Shown here one piece after another: positions 49,978-58,975 of a stretch of 64,000 nt of DNA (the stretch's first letter is position 1; each line of letters starts with the position of its first letter). The translations under genes and the position numbers were made by a program. The notes beneath the pieces were generated by a model. That model made no database searches. It was not told the origin of the DNA and worked only from the letters and a program-made list of their open reading frames with translations. The stretch is from Euglena gracilis (lineage: Eukaryota > Euglenida > Euglenophyceae > Euglenales): the NCBI GenBank assembly GCA_039621445.1, contig CP154956.1:39706553-39770552 (forward strand). Reading direction: 5' to 3'.

Positions 49978-50206
49978 CGATACCATTCTCGTCCGCGTAC
50001 TTTTATGAAAATTATTCTTCCCGCCCCAGTGAAAACGTAAAATCGCCCGCGGCGCCCGGGATTCGAACCCGTGTCTTCAGAGACGTCCCCTTGCACTTTG
50101 ACCGCTGAACTGCACTGACGATGTATTGACAAGTGCCATTTATCTTAAACTGTTTCAACCGCGGGGGGGGGGGACTTTTTTTTTCCTTGAAGAAAACAGG
50201 AAGAAA

Positions 50207-50705
50207 TCACGGCCACACCGGCCGATACGGGACATACGGTACCCGCACCGCCACAATAATGTTGCGGATGTTTGCAAGGGTCAGCATCGCGCTTTTAAGT
50301 ACAAATAAGTCCGGTGAGCGATGCTGTTGAGCGGCCACACCAAAGGTTTTCATCCAAGCGAAAACGTGCTCAACCCGAGCGCGGTAAAATTGGTGCGCTC
50401 GGTTATACTCCTGCTCCTCAAAGGACAACAGGCGTCGCTCTTTGAGGGGGGGGAGCATGTTGGGCACGCTTTCGTAGGCCTTATCGGCCAGAAATGTGTC
50501 GGTTGGGAACAGGTAAGGTCTGCAGCGCCGCGCCAGCTCCGTGTCAGAGGCAGCGCCGGGGTGGTGCCCTCTCTGTTTTTTCAAATTTTTTTCGGAAAAC
50601 AAATACAGAGAGTTCCGGGGCCCATCCCAGTACGCTATAAACCCGAGGTGGGTTGAGGCGCATTGGAACTTTGCGACACTCCCCTTGTACTTCGGCTGCC
50701 GCCGG
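50207..50705 (-). CDS. IS5/Harbinger-like (DDE_Tnp_4-type) transposase, C-terminal exon(s)
   Basis: Reading from 50705 down: NEYRRQPKYKGSVAKFQC and GFIAYWDGPRNS, then FPTDTFLADKAYESVPNML (second catalytic Asp), then EYNRAHQFYRARVEHVFAWM-KTFG (Arg and Glu of the R-x3-E helix typical of IS4/5 and Harbinger transposases), and ANIRNIIVAV near the end. Spacing fits a DDE_Tnp_4/Tnp_1-type fold. The first Asp would lie just upstream, past a probable intron near 50.72 kb. The stop is at 50207. Exons further upstream (50.8-51.6 kb) are present but not resolved. The frame is unbroken over ~165 codons, so the element may be recent. Confidence 0.72.
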
Positions 50706-51283
50706 TACTCATTGTCTCAGGCATAGATTCAGGATAAGCCCCCCAAAAAAATTCACCCACTGTAGTGAATCTATGGGAATAGGTATGGACTGGAACCGTG
50801 TCCCACTCAGGGTCTTTCTTTGCTTCCCAGAAGAGCGTTCAGAAAGGCCCTGACACCAGCTGCCAATGGTATGGGGGAAGTGAGGCACACTGTTTCCAGG
50901 TTGGCGGAGATGGCACAGGTCAACCTCCACCATGCAACTGCCCAACATCTGGACAGTTCTGCTGATAATTTGGTACAGTTTCCAATTTTTGGGGGCTCAA
51001 GGACAGGCTTTTCGAACCAAGTGGGGGGGAACCCCCCAAAAAAACATTCAGAAGACAATAACCCCAAAAAAATGGAACAATTGTACAAAAAATGCCCGAC
51101 CCTCAAACGGAGAAAACGCGTTTTTTTGGAATAACGGGAAAAAATTGTGCATAAAATACGAAATGCACCCCCCCCGAAACTCACAACCGTACCCAATCGA
51201 ATCAGAAAAACTTTGGGAGGAGCCTGGTTTCTGAATGTTGTGGGGCCACAAAGACTGCAAATTTTTGCTGGAGGGGTAAAGCT

Positions 51284-52048
51284 TCATCCACGCCAAAGTG
51301 AAAAAAGAATCCAGCCTGCTGCAACTGCGGGGCTTGCAATATTTTTCGTAAACGATTTCCGCTGCCCAACTGGGAATTCCAATCCTGGAAGGCACGTTGT
51401 GACGCCCCCCAGAGGCGAAGCACCAATAATCCTGAAGGGAAGAACAGAAAATGTCACAGACGGTTCCACCTGGCGGGACCACGTTACGCGCAGGACAGTC
51501 GATACTGTTGCAACTCGGCTGCTGACAGACTTGCGCATCGCACGGAAAAGTGGACGAGAAATTTGGGAACAATGAAAAAGAAGCGATAAATGTGCATGCC
51601 TGCTTGGGGGAATATCAACCTCTTTTTCCACCACATCACTTGCCCAGAAGCCATAAAGCTTGTCGTTAACCCAATGTTCAATTTTAGTGCCTCGCACACT
51701 GGACCACACGGCTGGCCGAATTTTGTTCTCCAACTTGAACCAAAACACTTGTCTCAAAGTCCTTGGACACTTGGTAGCCTCCACGAATTCCAAATACTCG
51801 ATGTCAATTTTTGCCCTGCCACAACAGCAGTGCAGTACGGAAACACCGAAAATAATTCTGTACAGCCCTGCATGCCACCCCTGGGCCAACCGACACAACT
51901 TCAAAAGGCCCTGGTCATCATATATGACAAGAATAGTTTGAAGGAGGATCCCTTCTGGCAAACGACTTCCAAAGGTAACAGACTCCCGCTTCTTTTTCAG
52001 TATGTCCTGTGTTGCCTGTTCCTCTTCTGTCAGTCGCTTTGGCGACAC
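51284..52048 (-). CDS. Unrecognised ORF in the DDE element
   Basis: A 254-codon open frame is the longest in the element. It starts near PKRLTEEEQATQDILKKKR (basic, helical) and includes EYLEFVEATKCPRTLRQVFWF and IEHWVNDKLYGFWASDVVEK. The residue mix and lack of low complexity suggest real coding sequence. I recognise no family. It is on the same strand as, and upstream of, the DDE segment, so it may be the N-terminal part of the transposase or a partner protein of the kind Harbinger elements carry. The initiation codon is not established. Confidence 0.5.
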   Translation of the reverse strand: MSPKRLTEEEQATQDILKKKRESVTFGSRLPEGILLQTILVIYDDQGLLKLCRLAQGWHAGLYRIIFGVSVLHCCCGRAKIDIEYLEFVEATKCPRTLRQVFWFKLENKIRPAVWSSVRGTKIEHWVNDKLYGFWASDVVEKEVDIPPSRHAHLSLLFHCSQISRPLFRAMRKSVSSRVATVSTVLRVTWSRQVEPSVTFSVLPFRIIGASPLGGVTTCLPGLEFPVGQRKSFTKNIASPAVAAGWILFSLWRG

Positions 52049-52563
52049 AATTGCCTTCTTCGAGTACCTTAACCGGTCCTTCTCAGGGATTTTTTTTCGT
52101 GCTCACCCCATAATTTCCAAAAAAAATCCCTGTTTTTTCTCCCCACGGCCAACTTGGGGGGCCTTTGCAGACTCTGCTGCTATTCTGGCTTCAGGTGCAG
52201 GGCTGGCAGAGGTCAAATATCCCAAATTGACCACCCCCCGCCACGCCATTATATGATTTTTCACAGCCTGTTGCTGCGCTTGGTACGCTGATTCCGTCCC
52301 CCCGTTCCACTCAGGAATCAAATTCTGACTGATGAGGGGGTTCAATGTCATATATGGGTAGGTTGTTGGAAGGTTTTTTTCCCCCACCCAATGGCTTTTT
52401 AGAAAAAAACCTTGTTGGAGGGCACACCGGTTGCACTGCCGGTATGATGCGGAAGCCAGAGCGTCCTCGAACAGGGGGAACCTGTTTGGATGTGAGAAGG
52501 ACAGGCAAAGGTGCTCTCTTTTTCTCCCTGGTTGTGTAATGAAGCGGAAGTCTGGCACTTTTG

Positions 52564-52990
52564 TTAATGGGGGGGCAACAAAACTGTCTGGTTGGTGAAC
52601 AGACGCAGACATTTACGTCTGTGAGCTCCCAAACCAGCAGCTTTCACCATCTTCCCACAAACTTCACACTTCGCACACGGGAACCGTTGCTCACGCTTAA
52701 GTTTGGAATGCCGGTGCCGATGGTGCGATGCCAAAGCCTGTTTGCTTTCGAAGCGATGTTTGCAGACTGCGCAAACAAAATCGCTTTTTTCGGGGGCTCC
52801 ACAGACCTCCTGTGATGCCACAGCATTGTCCTCTGTGTCCACCACAGCTTGCTGTCGGCTATCATCCTGTGGAATTAACATGTGATTGGCACTGAAAAGG
52901 ATTAAAACAAGTAATACCTCCTCTGGTTCATCTGGGATGACCATAACATCTGAATCGTTCTGCACATTTGCAACAACTGGAGGTTGATCA
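52564..52990 (-). CDS. C2H2 zinc-finger segment in the DDE element
   Basis: One finger reads FVCAVCKHRFESKQALASHH-RHRH (C-x2-C-x12-H-x4-H, approximate). A second reads CAKCEVCGKMVKAAGLGAHR-RKC (C2HC-like). Upstream is an acidic stretch (IPDEPEEV). The frame runs about 130 codons but may be spliced, since typical donor and acceptor words lie near 52.87-52.92 kb. It probably supplies DNA binding for the element. It is on the same strand as the transposase segment. Confidence 0.55.
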
Positions 52991-53039
52991 TTTGTAACCT
53001 GTCAGACAACATTGGAAAAAAGCACATGCGGATTTGACA

Positions 53040-53460
53040 TACCCCACCCTCTTGTCGAGCTTTCTCCAACTTCGACGTTCTTTGTTGCGCTGAGGCTTCT
53101 GCCCTTGCCCATCTCTTCCAAATGATATTCAGATGCTTATTCAGCTCCACAGTGGTGACGGGGCCACATTCTGCAATGTGTCGCTGACTCCAATGGACGG
53201 TACGAGACATCCAGTCCCTGCCCTTCGGTTTTTCCTGGTGTGCACGCTCCAGCATTGCCGTGAGTGCGCCCGCAGGGAGTCCAATGCTGTCCTGGGCACC
53301 ACGGGCAATTGCCCGCATCCGTTCCAGCTTTGAATCTGTTAGCAAAAACTTGGCAATCTCAACCTTGGAGCGCATCCACACCAGCCATGGGACCCAAAAA
53401 TTGGTATATATCCGCCCAGAGTCGCGTGCACTGAGACGCCTGCGCTTCCAAAGACCTGGC
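53040..53460 (-). CDS. Helical, tryptophan-rich ORF at the 5' end of the element's coding strand
   Basis: The frame from about 53460 to 53040 reads RIYTNFWVPWLVWMRSK, ERMRAIARGAQDSIGLPAG, DWMSRTVHWSQRHIAEC and ELNKHLNIIWKRWARAEA, ending in a basic coiled stretch. It looks like folded helical protein but matches nothing I can name. It is preceded by a ccggccagccggccagc tandem tract (53455-53520) that is probably non-coding. It could be the first exon of the zinc-finger/transposase gene. Confidence 0.45.
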
Positions 53461-53620
53461 CGGCTAGCCGGCCAGCCGGCCAGCCGGCCAGCCGGCCAGC
53501 CGGCCGGCCGGCTAGCTGGACCTTTTGAATTTTCTTCAGCCGTCTGGACCAAGCCCACAAGGCCAGCCGTCCGTCCGGACCTTCACAATTTTCACCAGCC
53601 GTCCGTCCGTCCGTCCGTCC
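53455..53620. repeat. Sub-terminal ggccagcc and ccgtccgt tandem tracts
   Basis: Ten or so ccggccag units at 53458-53518, then ccgtccgt units at 53565-53620 up to the element's right end. Matching ccgtccgtccg words occur inside the left end (49675-49790). Sub-terminal repeats of this kind usually serve as transposase binding sites. Confidence 0.75.
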
Positions 53621-53629
53621 GCCCCCAAA

Positions 53630-54430
53630 CATGTACACTGTGGACAACATTGCTGGAATGTACTGCTACTTTGGACTGCCCAATCTTTCACACTTGTGCA
53701 ACCCAGGTCTAACACATGCTTCCCATTCTCTGGAAAAAAAACTGACACAGGGGACCAAGCAATCAACCTCAGTTTACGCAGGCACATTCGACGACAAGCG
53801 AAGATGAGAGTAATTAATCATGCACTGCAGGTCGAAAGAAATGCATTTAAACTTTAGAAAACTGTTTTGGCAGGTGAAGCGCAATCTCATTCCGGCTGGT
53901 CAAAAATTGCCAATGGGAGAGGGAACCCTGAAACCGCTGGTGACGCTGTGGGTCAGCGAATGGCTTCGGTCTGAGCAGCTGTCAGCATGGGTGAGCAGCA
54001 GCTGGGCAACAGTGCTGCACCCGCTGCCACAGTCCATGTCTGTCGACGACACCAGAAGCGAATGGGGTTATTCAACTTGGTGCTCCATTGCCCCCGCCAG
54101 CCGTTGAAATGGATCTGGTGCGTTCCCCCCCCCACCCCCTTTCCTTTTTTTCCTCCCTCAGGACGCTGAGACAGTGAACCTGGTTGACAGTTTGGAAGAC
54201 ACTGCGGTTGGTTTTTGTGTGAAGGATTTTTTTGAAAAAAAATGTGTGTTTTCAGGTTGAGGCTCAAAGCAGCAAGGAAGACGAAGGAAGTGATGATGAC
54301 GAGAGCATTGATGACGACGAGAGCATTGATGACAATGACGAAGAAGCAGGAGAACCAGGGTCTGAGGAAGTCGACCAAGTTCCGGATGTTCCAGTGGATC
54401 CACGCATGCTCCTTTTTCGTGGTCAGGGCA
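53630..54430 (+). pseudogene. pogo-like transposase, duplicated core piece and C-terminal part
   Basis: 53630-53766 repeats 49035-49174 nearly exactly (YTVDNIAGMYCYFGLPNLSH, CNPG). It continues beyond the first copy: GEGTLKPLVTLWVSEWLRSEQL and WVSSSW (53.92-54.0 kb), resembling the end of DDE_1 transposases, and an Asp/Glu/Ser-rich tail (54.26-54.40 kb; DEGSDDDESIDDDESIDDND). Acidic tails are common in this superfamily. Several frame changes and a possible intron (54.11-54.25 kb) are present. The 49616-49665 fragment is its 5' continuation, cut off by the 3961-bp element. Confidence 0.65.
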
Positions 54431-55033
54431 GGGATTTTTTGACTTTCCTGACCCGGGGTTTCGTGACCCCCCCCCTGGGTCGTAAAAAAAACTTCTGGTC
54501 GGGGTCTCCCGCAATTTTTTTTTTGTTGCACAGGTTTGACTGAGGGTTTTCACTGGCGTCCTGCATCAAAGATTGTTTCGTCCCTCAGAATATTGGTCTG
54601 CCCCCCCCCCCGGACAATGAAAAAGGACCGTGTCTCCAACAGCTGATGATGCAGCCTTGGCGAGGCGCATTGCGTTGGGACTGAGGACGCGCGGCCACTG
54701 CTGATCGTGTTCACTTCAGGTGTGGTGGTGGTCAGTCATTTCTCACTGTGGTTCACTCATTCAGAGTTCCAGGGTTGGAAAAGTTCACACAGATTTTGCA
54801 AACCAAGATCACCCAGGCTGAAATATCACAATGGGTACGTGACGACTAGCATTGCGACGTAATTTACAAATGTAAGTTTCGCGTGTAACTTACAGGTAAC
54901 TTACAACGTAATTTATTTTAAATTACGGTCGTGTAATTTTTGTTTTGCGTCCTTCTGAAATTTGGGATTGCCTATGTTTTTTTTTTGTTCAAAAACGTGG
55001 TCATTTAATGTAAAAGCAGCTCTTAGAATCACA

Positions 55034-55105
55034 AGGCGAGTGGCATAGTGGTACAGCGTTTGCCTGTCAACCGTGTGGTCGTGGGTTCAATTCCCACCTC
55101 GTCTT
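55034..55105 (+). tRNA. tRNA-like, anticodon GTC (Asp) tentative
   Basis: The acceptor AGGCGAG / CTCGTCT has one wobble pair and the T arm GTGGG-TTCAATT-CCCAC is perfect. The loop ctgtcaa would give anticodon GTC, but the anticodon stem has two mismatches. The D arm contains the usual AGTGGTA. It ends in a T run suitable for pol III termination (55104-55109). It may be a decayed gene. Confidence 0.5.
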
Positions 55106-55284
55106 TTTTGGTTCCACTTTTGTGGTAAAAATCGCCCCCCTATTTTGGTTTTGTTTTTTACCCACCCACCCCTATTTCATTTTTTCACCCCCCCCACTGG
55201 CTGGAGTTGACGGCCTCCACAAAATCCAAATTCCATAAAATATGGCTGACACCCTTTAGTGATGATTCTGAGAATGTATGCATC

Positions 55285-55357
55285 GCTCACATAGCTCAGT
55301 TGGTACAGTGCCTTCTTCATGACAGGGAGGTCGCGGGTTCGAACCCTGCTGTGTGCA
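55285..55357 (+). tRNA. tRNA-Met (CAT), probable
   Basis: The acceptor GCTCACA / TGTGTGC has one T-T mismatch. The D arm is GCTCAGTTGGTA. The anticodon stem-loop is CCTTC-TTCATGA-CAGGG with CAT, and the T arm GCGGG-TTCGAAC-CCTGC pairs fully with one wobble. The layout is that of an elongator Met tRNA. Encoded 'acc' follows the acceptor. Confidence 0.65.
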
Positions 55358-55479
55358 CCTTTTCCTCATATTTTTGCCTAATGTATAATATTAAAAGATT
55401 TTTCTCCTACATATATGGTTATATATAATATACATATATAATACATATATAATTGGATAGACATATATGGTTAGAAGTG

Positions 55480-55552
55480 CACACACGGTGGGGTTCAAAC
55501 CCACGACCGCTCGCTTACTCAACGAGCGCAGTACCAACTGAGCTACATGTAC
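55480..55552 (-). tRNA. tRNA-like, minus strand, anticodon uncertain (AGT or GAG)
   Basis: The acceptor GTACATG / CGTGTGT pairs throughout with three G-T wobbles. The D arm TAGCTCAGTTGGTA is canonical, the anticodon stem CTCGT / GCGAG is good, and the T arm GTGGG-TTTGAAC-CCCAC is perfect. The seven-base loop tgagtaa places AGT (Thr) as anticodon but has G at position 33; a nine-base loop would present GAG. Confidence 0.55.
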
Positions 55553-55885
55553 GATGCCTATCAAAAGCATCTGAATAGATAAAGGACCTTTGGACGACAG
55601 AATTTGTCCCCCCCAAACAAAGTGGCCAGTGCCTTCTCCCTTGTCACCCCCCAAAGTGTCCCCCCCCCCCAGGGTGGCCATTTCAGGGTCCCAGAGCACC
55701 CTGGCCACTTTGGGGGGGGGGGGTGAGGGTATATGGTTTTTGAGGTTGGGGGAGGGGGCTGAGGTGAATTGTTCAAACAAAATAAATTTCATAAATTTCA
55801 TAAATTTCATAAATTTCAGTAAGTTACCGTAACTTACAGCAATGTAATTTATAAATCTTAAATTACGCGAAATTCGCAATGCTAG

Positions 55886-55947
55886 TTCGTGAGAGTCCAC
55901 TTGCACAACGCAGTCGTCACTGCGTTGTGCAAGTGGACTCTCACGAA
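55886..55947. repeat. Perfect 28-bp-arm snap-back hairpin
   Basis: 55886-55913 is the exact reverse complement of 55920-55947, with loop tcgtca. The left arm interrupts the terminal repeat of the tRNA-bearing element between ctag and tcgtcac. This is the pattern expected if synthesis switched strands and copied back from the flanking DNA. Confidence 0.9.
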
Positions 55948-56062
55948 CCTGCTGTGGTCGCCTTTTTCACTGCCTTTTTTGCAAATTTAAGTTTAAGGTC
56001 TTGTTTTTTTCCAAAAATTTTTAAAAAAGAAACAAAACGAATTTTTTTCAATTTTTTAACCT

Positions 56063-56352
56063 GCTCCCCCCCCCCCAGGGGCTGCATTCGGCTCAGGCTT
56101 CTTTTTAAGACCCCGGGGGGGGGGGAGGGGGGGTCCCCCCCACCCACCCAGGGTGGCGCGGGACCCCCCCGGGGGGGGGGGGGCGGGGACCCCCCAAAAT
56201 CAGGCCCGTTAAAGGCCATTTTCAAAAATTTTCGGCGCTTCGCGCCGAAAGGTATTCCCAGCGCCTCCGGCGCGGGACCCCCCCCCCCCCCGGGGGGGGG
56301 AGGTGACTTGAAAAGAAGCCTGATTCGGCTGCCTGGGGGGGGGGGATTGTGG
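56063..56352. mobile_element. ~290-bp poly-C/G inverted-repeat element
   Basis: The left end is a C run, then caggggctgcattcggctca, ggcttctttttaagacccc and a G run. The right end mirrors these words (gacttgaaaagaagcctgattcggctgcctgg and a G run). The centre has several C-run/G-run hairpins and 'ggcgcttcgcgcc'. Target duplication is not clear. It is non-coding. Confidence 0.6.
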
Positions 56353-56550
56353 GGGGTCCATCCCGAGGGGCGTCCCTTGATTTTTTGAGACCCCCAAGGC
56401 CCCGCCCCCCAAGGTGAGGGGGTTAATCCTTTCCCCACTGTTGCGGAAAAAAACATCACAAAGAACAAACGCTGGTTAAAATAAAAAAGTGTTCGGCGCG
56501 GGGAGTTTCGTGTATGCTCGTGCAAAACGCCACGAGCATAATCACGATTA

Positions 56551-56908
56551 CCATGCCCCCCCCGAGCTATTCCCGTCCCCGGGACCCTTTACGGCCCAAT
56601 GGGAACAGTACGGGGGGGGAACAGCTCGGGGGGGGGACCTAGGTCCCCCCCCCCCCGAGCTATTCCCATACCCGACCCTCGAGCACCCCAAAAGGGGTCA
56701 TTTTTGGCAACTTTTTTGGATGTTCGCAAAAAATGGTCAATTTTGAGCACATTTGCCAAAAGGTGATTTTTGAAAATGGTCCAAAAACGTCAATTTTTGA
56801 CCACTTTCTTAGGAAGTTCTTTATAAAAAGTGCTATGACAGTGAGCTATTCCCGTACCCCCAATGGGAATAGCTCGGGGGGGGGAATAGCTCGGGGGGGG
56901 GGGGATGG
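56551..56908. mobile_element. 358-bp CCATG-CCCC element, word gagctattccc, TA duplication
   Basis: TA lies at 56549-56550 and 56909-56910. The left end is CCATGCCCCCCCC then gagctattccc. The right end has gggaatagctc-G-run twice, ending GGATGG. The A/T-rich interior (caaaaacgtcaatttttgacc, gatgttcgcaaaaaatggtc) is the inverted counterpart of the interior of 57144-57483, although the terminal words differ. Confidence 0.82.
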
Positions 56909-57023
56909 TACCATACCTTGCTTTTTGACGAGCGGAATTTATCCGCGCGGACACGCTCTGATGGCGTGATTAATCCGCTCGGTATTTATCCCTTCGGTAT
57001 TCGTGCCAGGCGGTATTTTCATC

Positions 57024-58577
57024 CCTCCGGTACCCACCCGTTTTGGGGGACAAATCCCTTTTGTTGCTCAACCGTTCGAGGGCCCCAAAATTACAAAATC
57101 CCTTGTGTTACCCACCCGTTTCGGGGGGCAAATCCCTTGTGTACCATCCCCCCCCCATTATGTACCCCCCCCATTGTGTACCCCCTGGGGGGGGAGGTAC
57201 ATAATGGGGGGGTAACACTTTCTCTAAAGAATTTCCCAAAAAAGTGCACAAAAATCGACGTTTTTGGGACGTTTTCAAAAAGTGATATTTGGCAAATGTG
57301 CTGAAAATTGACCATTTATTGCAAACATCCAAAAAGTTGCCAAAAATGACCCCCCTTGGGCTGTTCGGTCGGGTCTTGGAATGGGACCTGGGTACCCCCC
57401 CCATTGTGTACCTCCCCCCCATTATGTACCTCCCCCCCAATTTCGGCCTCCCGGAGGGAGGTACATAATGGGGGGGGGGATGGTAACCCAACTGATTTGG
57501 GGGGGCAAATCCCTTTTGTTGCCCAACTGTTCGAGGGCCCCAAAATAACAAAATCCCTTGTGTTACGCACCCGTTTTGGGGGGCAAATCCCTTTTGTCGC
57601 CCAACCGTTCGAGGGCCCCAAAATAACAAAGTCCATTGTGTTACCCACCCGTTTTGGGGGGCAAATCCCTTGTGTAACCCAAATGATTTGGGGGCAAATC
57701 CCTTTTGTTGCTCAACTGTTCGAGGGCCCCAAAATAACAAAATCCCTTGTGTTACGCACCCGTTTTGGGGGGCAAATCCCTTTTGTCGCCCAACCGTTCG
57801 AGGGCCCCAAAATAATAAAGTCCCTTGTGTTGCCAACCCGTTTTGGGGGGCAAATCCCTTGTGTAACCCAACTGATTTGGGGGCAAATCCCTTTTGTTGC
57901 TCAACTGTTCGAGGGCCCCAAAATAACAAAATCCCTTGTGTTACCCACCCGTTTTGGGGGGCAAATCCCTTTTGTTGCCCAACCGTTCGAGGGCCCCAAA
58001 ATAACAAAATCCCTTGTGTTACGCACCCGTTTTGGGGGGCAAATCCCTTTTGTCGCCCAACCGTTCGAGGGCCCCAAAATAATAAAGTCCCTTGTGTTGC
58101 CCACCCGTTTTGGGGGTAAATCCCTTGTGTAACCCAACTGATTTGGGGGGGGGGCAAATCACTTTTGTTGCTCAACTGTTCGAGGCCCCCAAAATAACAA
58201 AATCCCTTGTGTTACCCACCCGTTCTGGGGGGAAAATCCCTTGTGAAACCCAACTGATTTGGGGGCAAATCCCTTTTGTTGCCCAACCGTTCGGGGGCCC
58301 CAAAATAACAAAATCCCTTGTGTTGCCCACCCGTTTTGGGGGGCAAATCCCTTGTGTAACCCAACTGATTTGTGGGGGCAAATCCCTTTTGTTGCCCAAC
58401 CGTTCGAGGGCCCCAAAATAACAAAATCCCTTGTGTTACCCACCCGTTTTCGGGGACAAATCCTTTTTGTTGCTCAACTGTTCGAGGGCCCCAAAATAAC
58501 AAAATCCCTTGTGTTACCCACCCGTTTTGGGGGACAAATCCCTTTCGTTGCCCAACTGTTCGAGGGCCCCAAAATTA
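57024..58577. repeat. Satellite array 2 (interrupted by a 340-bp element)
   Basis: The modules and orientation are the same as in array 1. It begins after gcggtattttcatccctccgg, the reverse complement of the right flank of array 1. It is broken at 57144-57483 by a TA-type element and ends at ~58577 in palindromes. A remnant with the same modules resumes at 58875-58968. Open frames of up to 355 codons across it are not taken as genes. Confidence 0.92.
57144..57483. mobile_element. 340-bp CCATCCCC element, words cattatgtacc and cattgtgtacc, TA duplication inside satellite
   Basis: It splits one satellite unit between cccttgtgta and acccaactg; intact units elsewhere show the empty site with a single TA. 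The ends are CCATCCCCCCCC and GGGGGGGATGG. Terminal words (ccattatgtacc, ccattgtgtacc) are repeated two to three times per side next to C or G runs. Confidence 0.92.
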
Positions 58578-58587
58578 TATAAAAATC

Positions 58588-58681
58588 GTGGGCATAACCC
58601 GTATACAGGCCGTATAACGGGTCAAGGGCGCCGTAGGCGCCCTTGACCCGTTATACGGCCTGTATACGGGTTATAGCCCAC
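58588..58681. repeat. Near-perfect ~45-bp-arm hairpin
   Basis: Arms (gtgggcataacccgtatac ... caagggcgcc) mirror across a gta loop with one extra T in the right arm. It contains nested ccgtata palindromes. It interrupts array 2. Confidence 0.9.
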
Positions 58682-58736
58682 AATGATGCAAGAAGGTTTC
58701 TAGTTTCAGAAGCTGTTTAAAAACAAAAAAATACAA

Positions 58737-58848
58737 TTCACGAAATACAGCCTGTATTTCGTGAATACCCAATTCACAAATACAGCCTGTATTCGTGAAT
58801 TGAAAATAACGCCCTGTATTTCGTGTTCACACCCACGAAATACAGGGC
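58737..58848. repeat. Three consecutive palindromes, cacgaaatacag
   Basis: Hairpins at 58737-58767, 58771-58801 and 58811-58848 are all variants of cacgaaatacag / ctgtatttcgtg, placed head to tail with different loops. They lie between satellite pieces. Confidence 0.88.
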
Positions 58849-58975
58849 AGGCGCCGGGCCTCAATTCACGGTTACAACAAAATCCCTTGTGTTGCCCACC
58901 CGTTTTGGGCGGCAAATCCCTTGTGTAACCCAACTGATTTGGGGGGCAAATCCCTTTTGTTGCCCAGCCCAGGGT

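Larger units (their letters stand above)
49666..53626 (-). mobile_element. Putative autonomous GGGGGCGG-ended DDE element, 3961 bp, 3-bp duplication AAA
   Basis: The ends are GGGGGCGG and CCGCCCCC, each followed inward by repeated ccgtccgtccg / cggacggacgg units. AAA flanks at 49663-49665 and 53627-53629. The empty site is present intact in the first transposase copy (ggcaaacatg at 49021-49033). It encodes, on the minus strand, an IS5/Harbinger-like DDE segment (50700-50207) and zinc-finger and helical segments (53450-51280). Three-base duplication, GG-start ends and a DDE_Tnp_4-like domain together point to a PIF/Harbinger-like or related ISL2EU/IS5-type element. Confidence 0.8.
54839..55920. 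mobile_element. Inverted-repeat element carrying three tRNA-like genes
   Basis: The left end is GTGACGACTAGCATTGCG (54839-54856). The right end is its complement, split by a 28-base insertion (cgcaatgctag up to 55885, gtcgtcac from 55913). Inside the ends, 'taatttacaaatgtaag' and 'cttacagcaatgtaattta' extend the inverted repeat. Between them are tRNA-like sequences at 55034, 55285 and 55552 (minus), A/T repeats and a C-run block. No transposase is present. Target duplication is not evident. Confidence 0.6.

Noticed and set aside
50040-50125. Second tRNA-like sequence on the minus strand near 50.05-50.11 kb
   Set aside because: It has a T-arm-like block and a possible long variable arm, but the acceptor stem does not pair and no anticodon stem fits. 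Left out as a tRNA call.
55600-55735. Another TA-type poly-C element around the G run at 55714-55725
   Set aside because: Inverted aggg-tggcc and ggcca-ccct words are present, but the left end and a TA duplication could not be placed.
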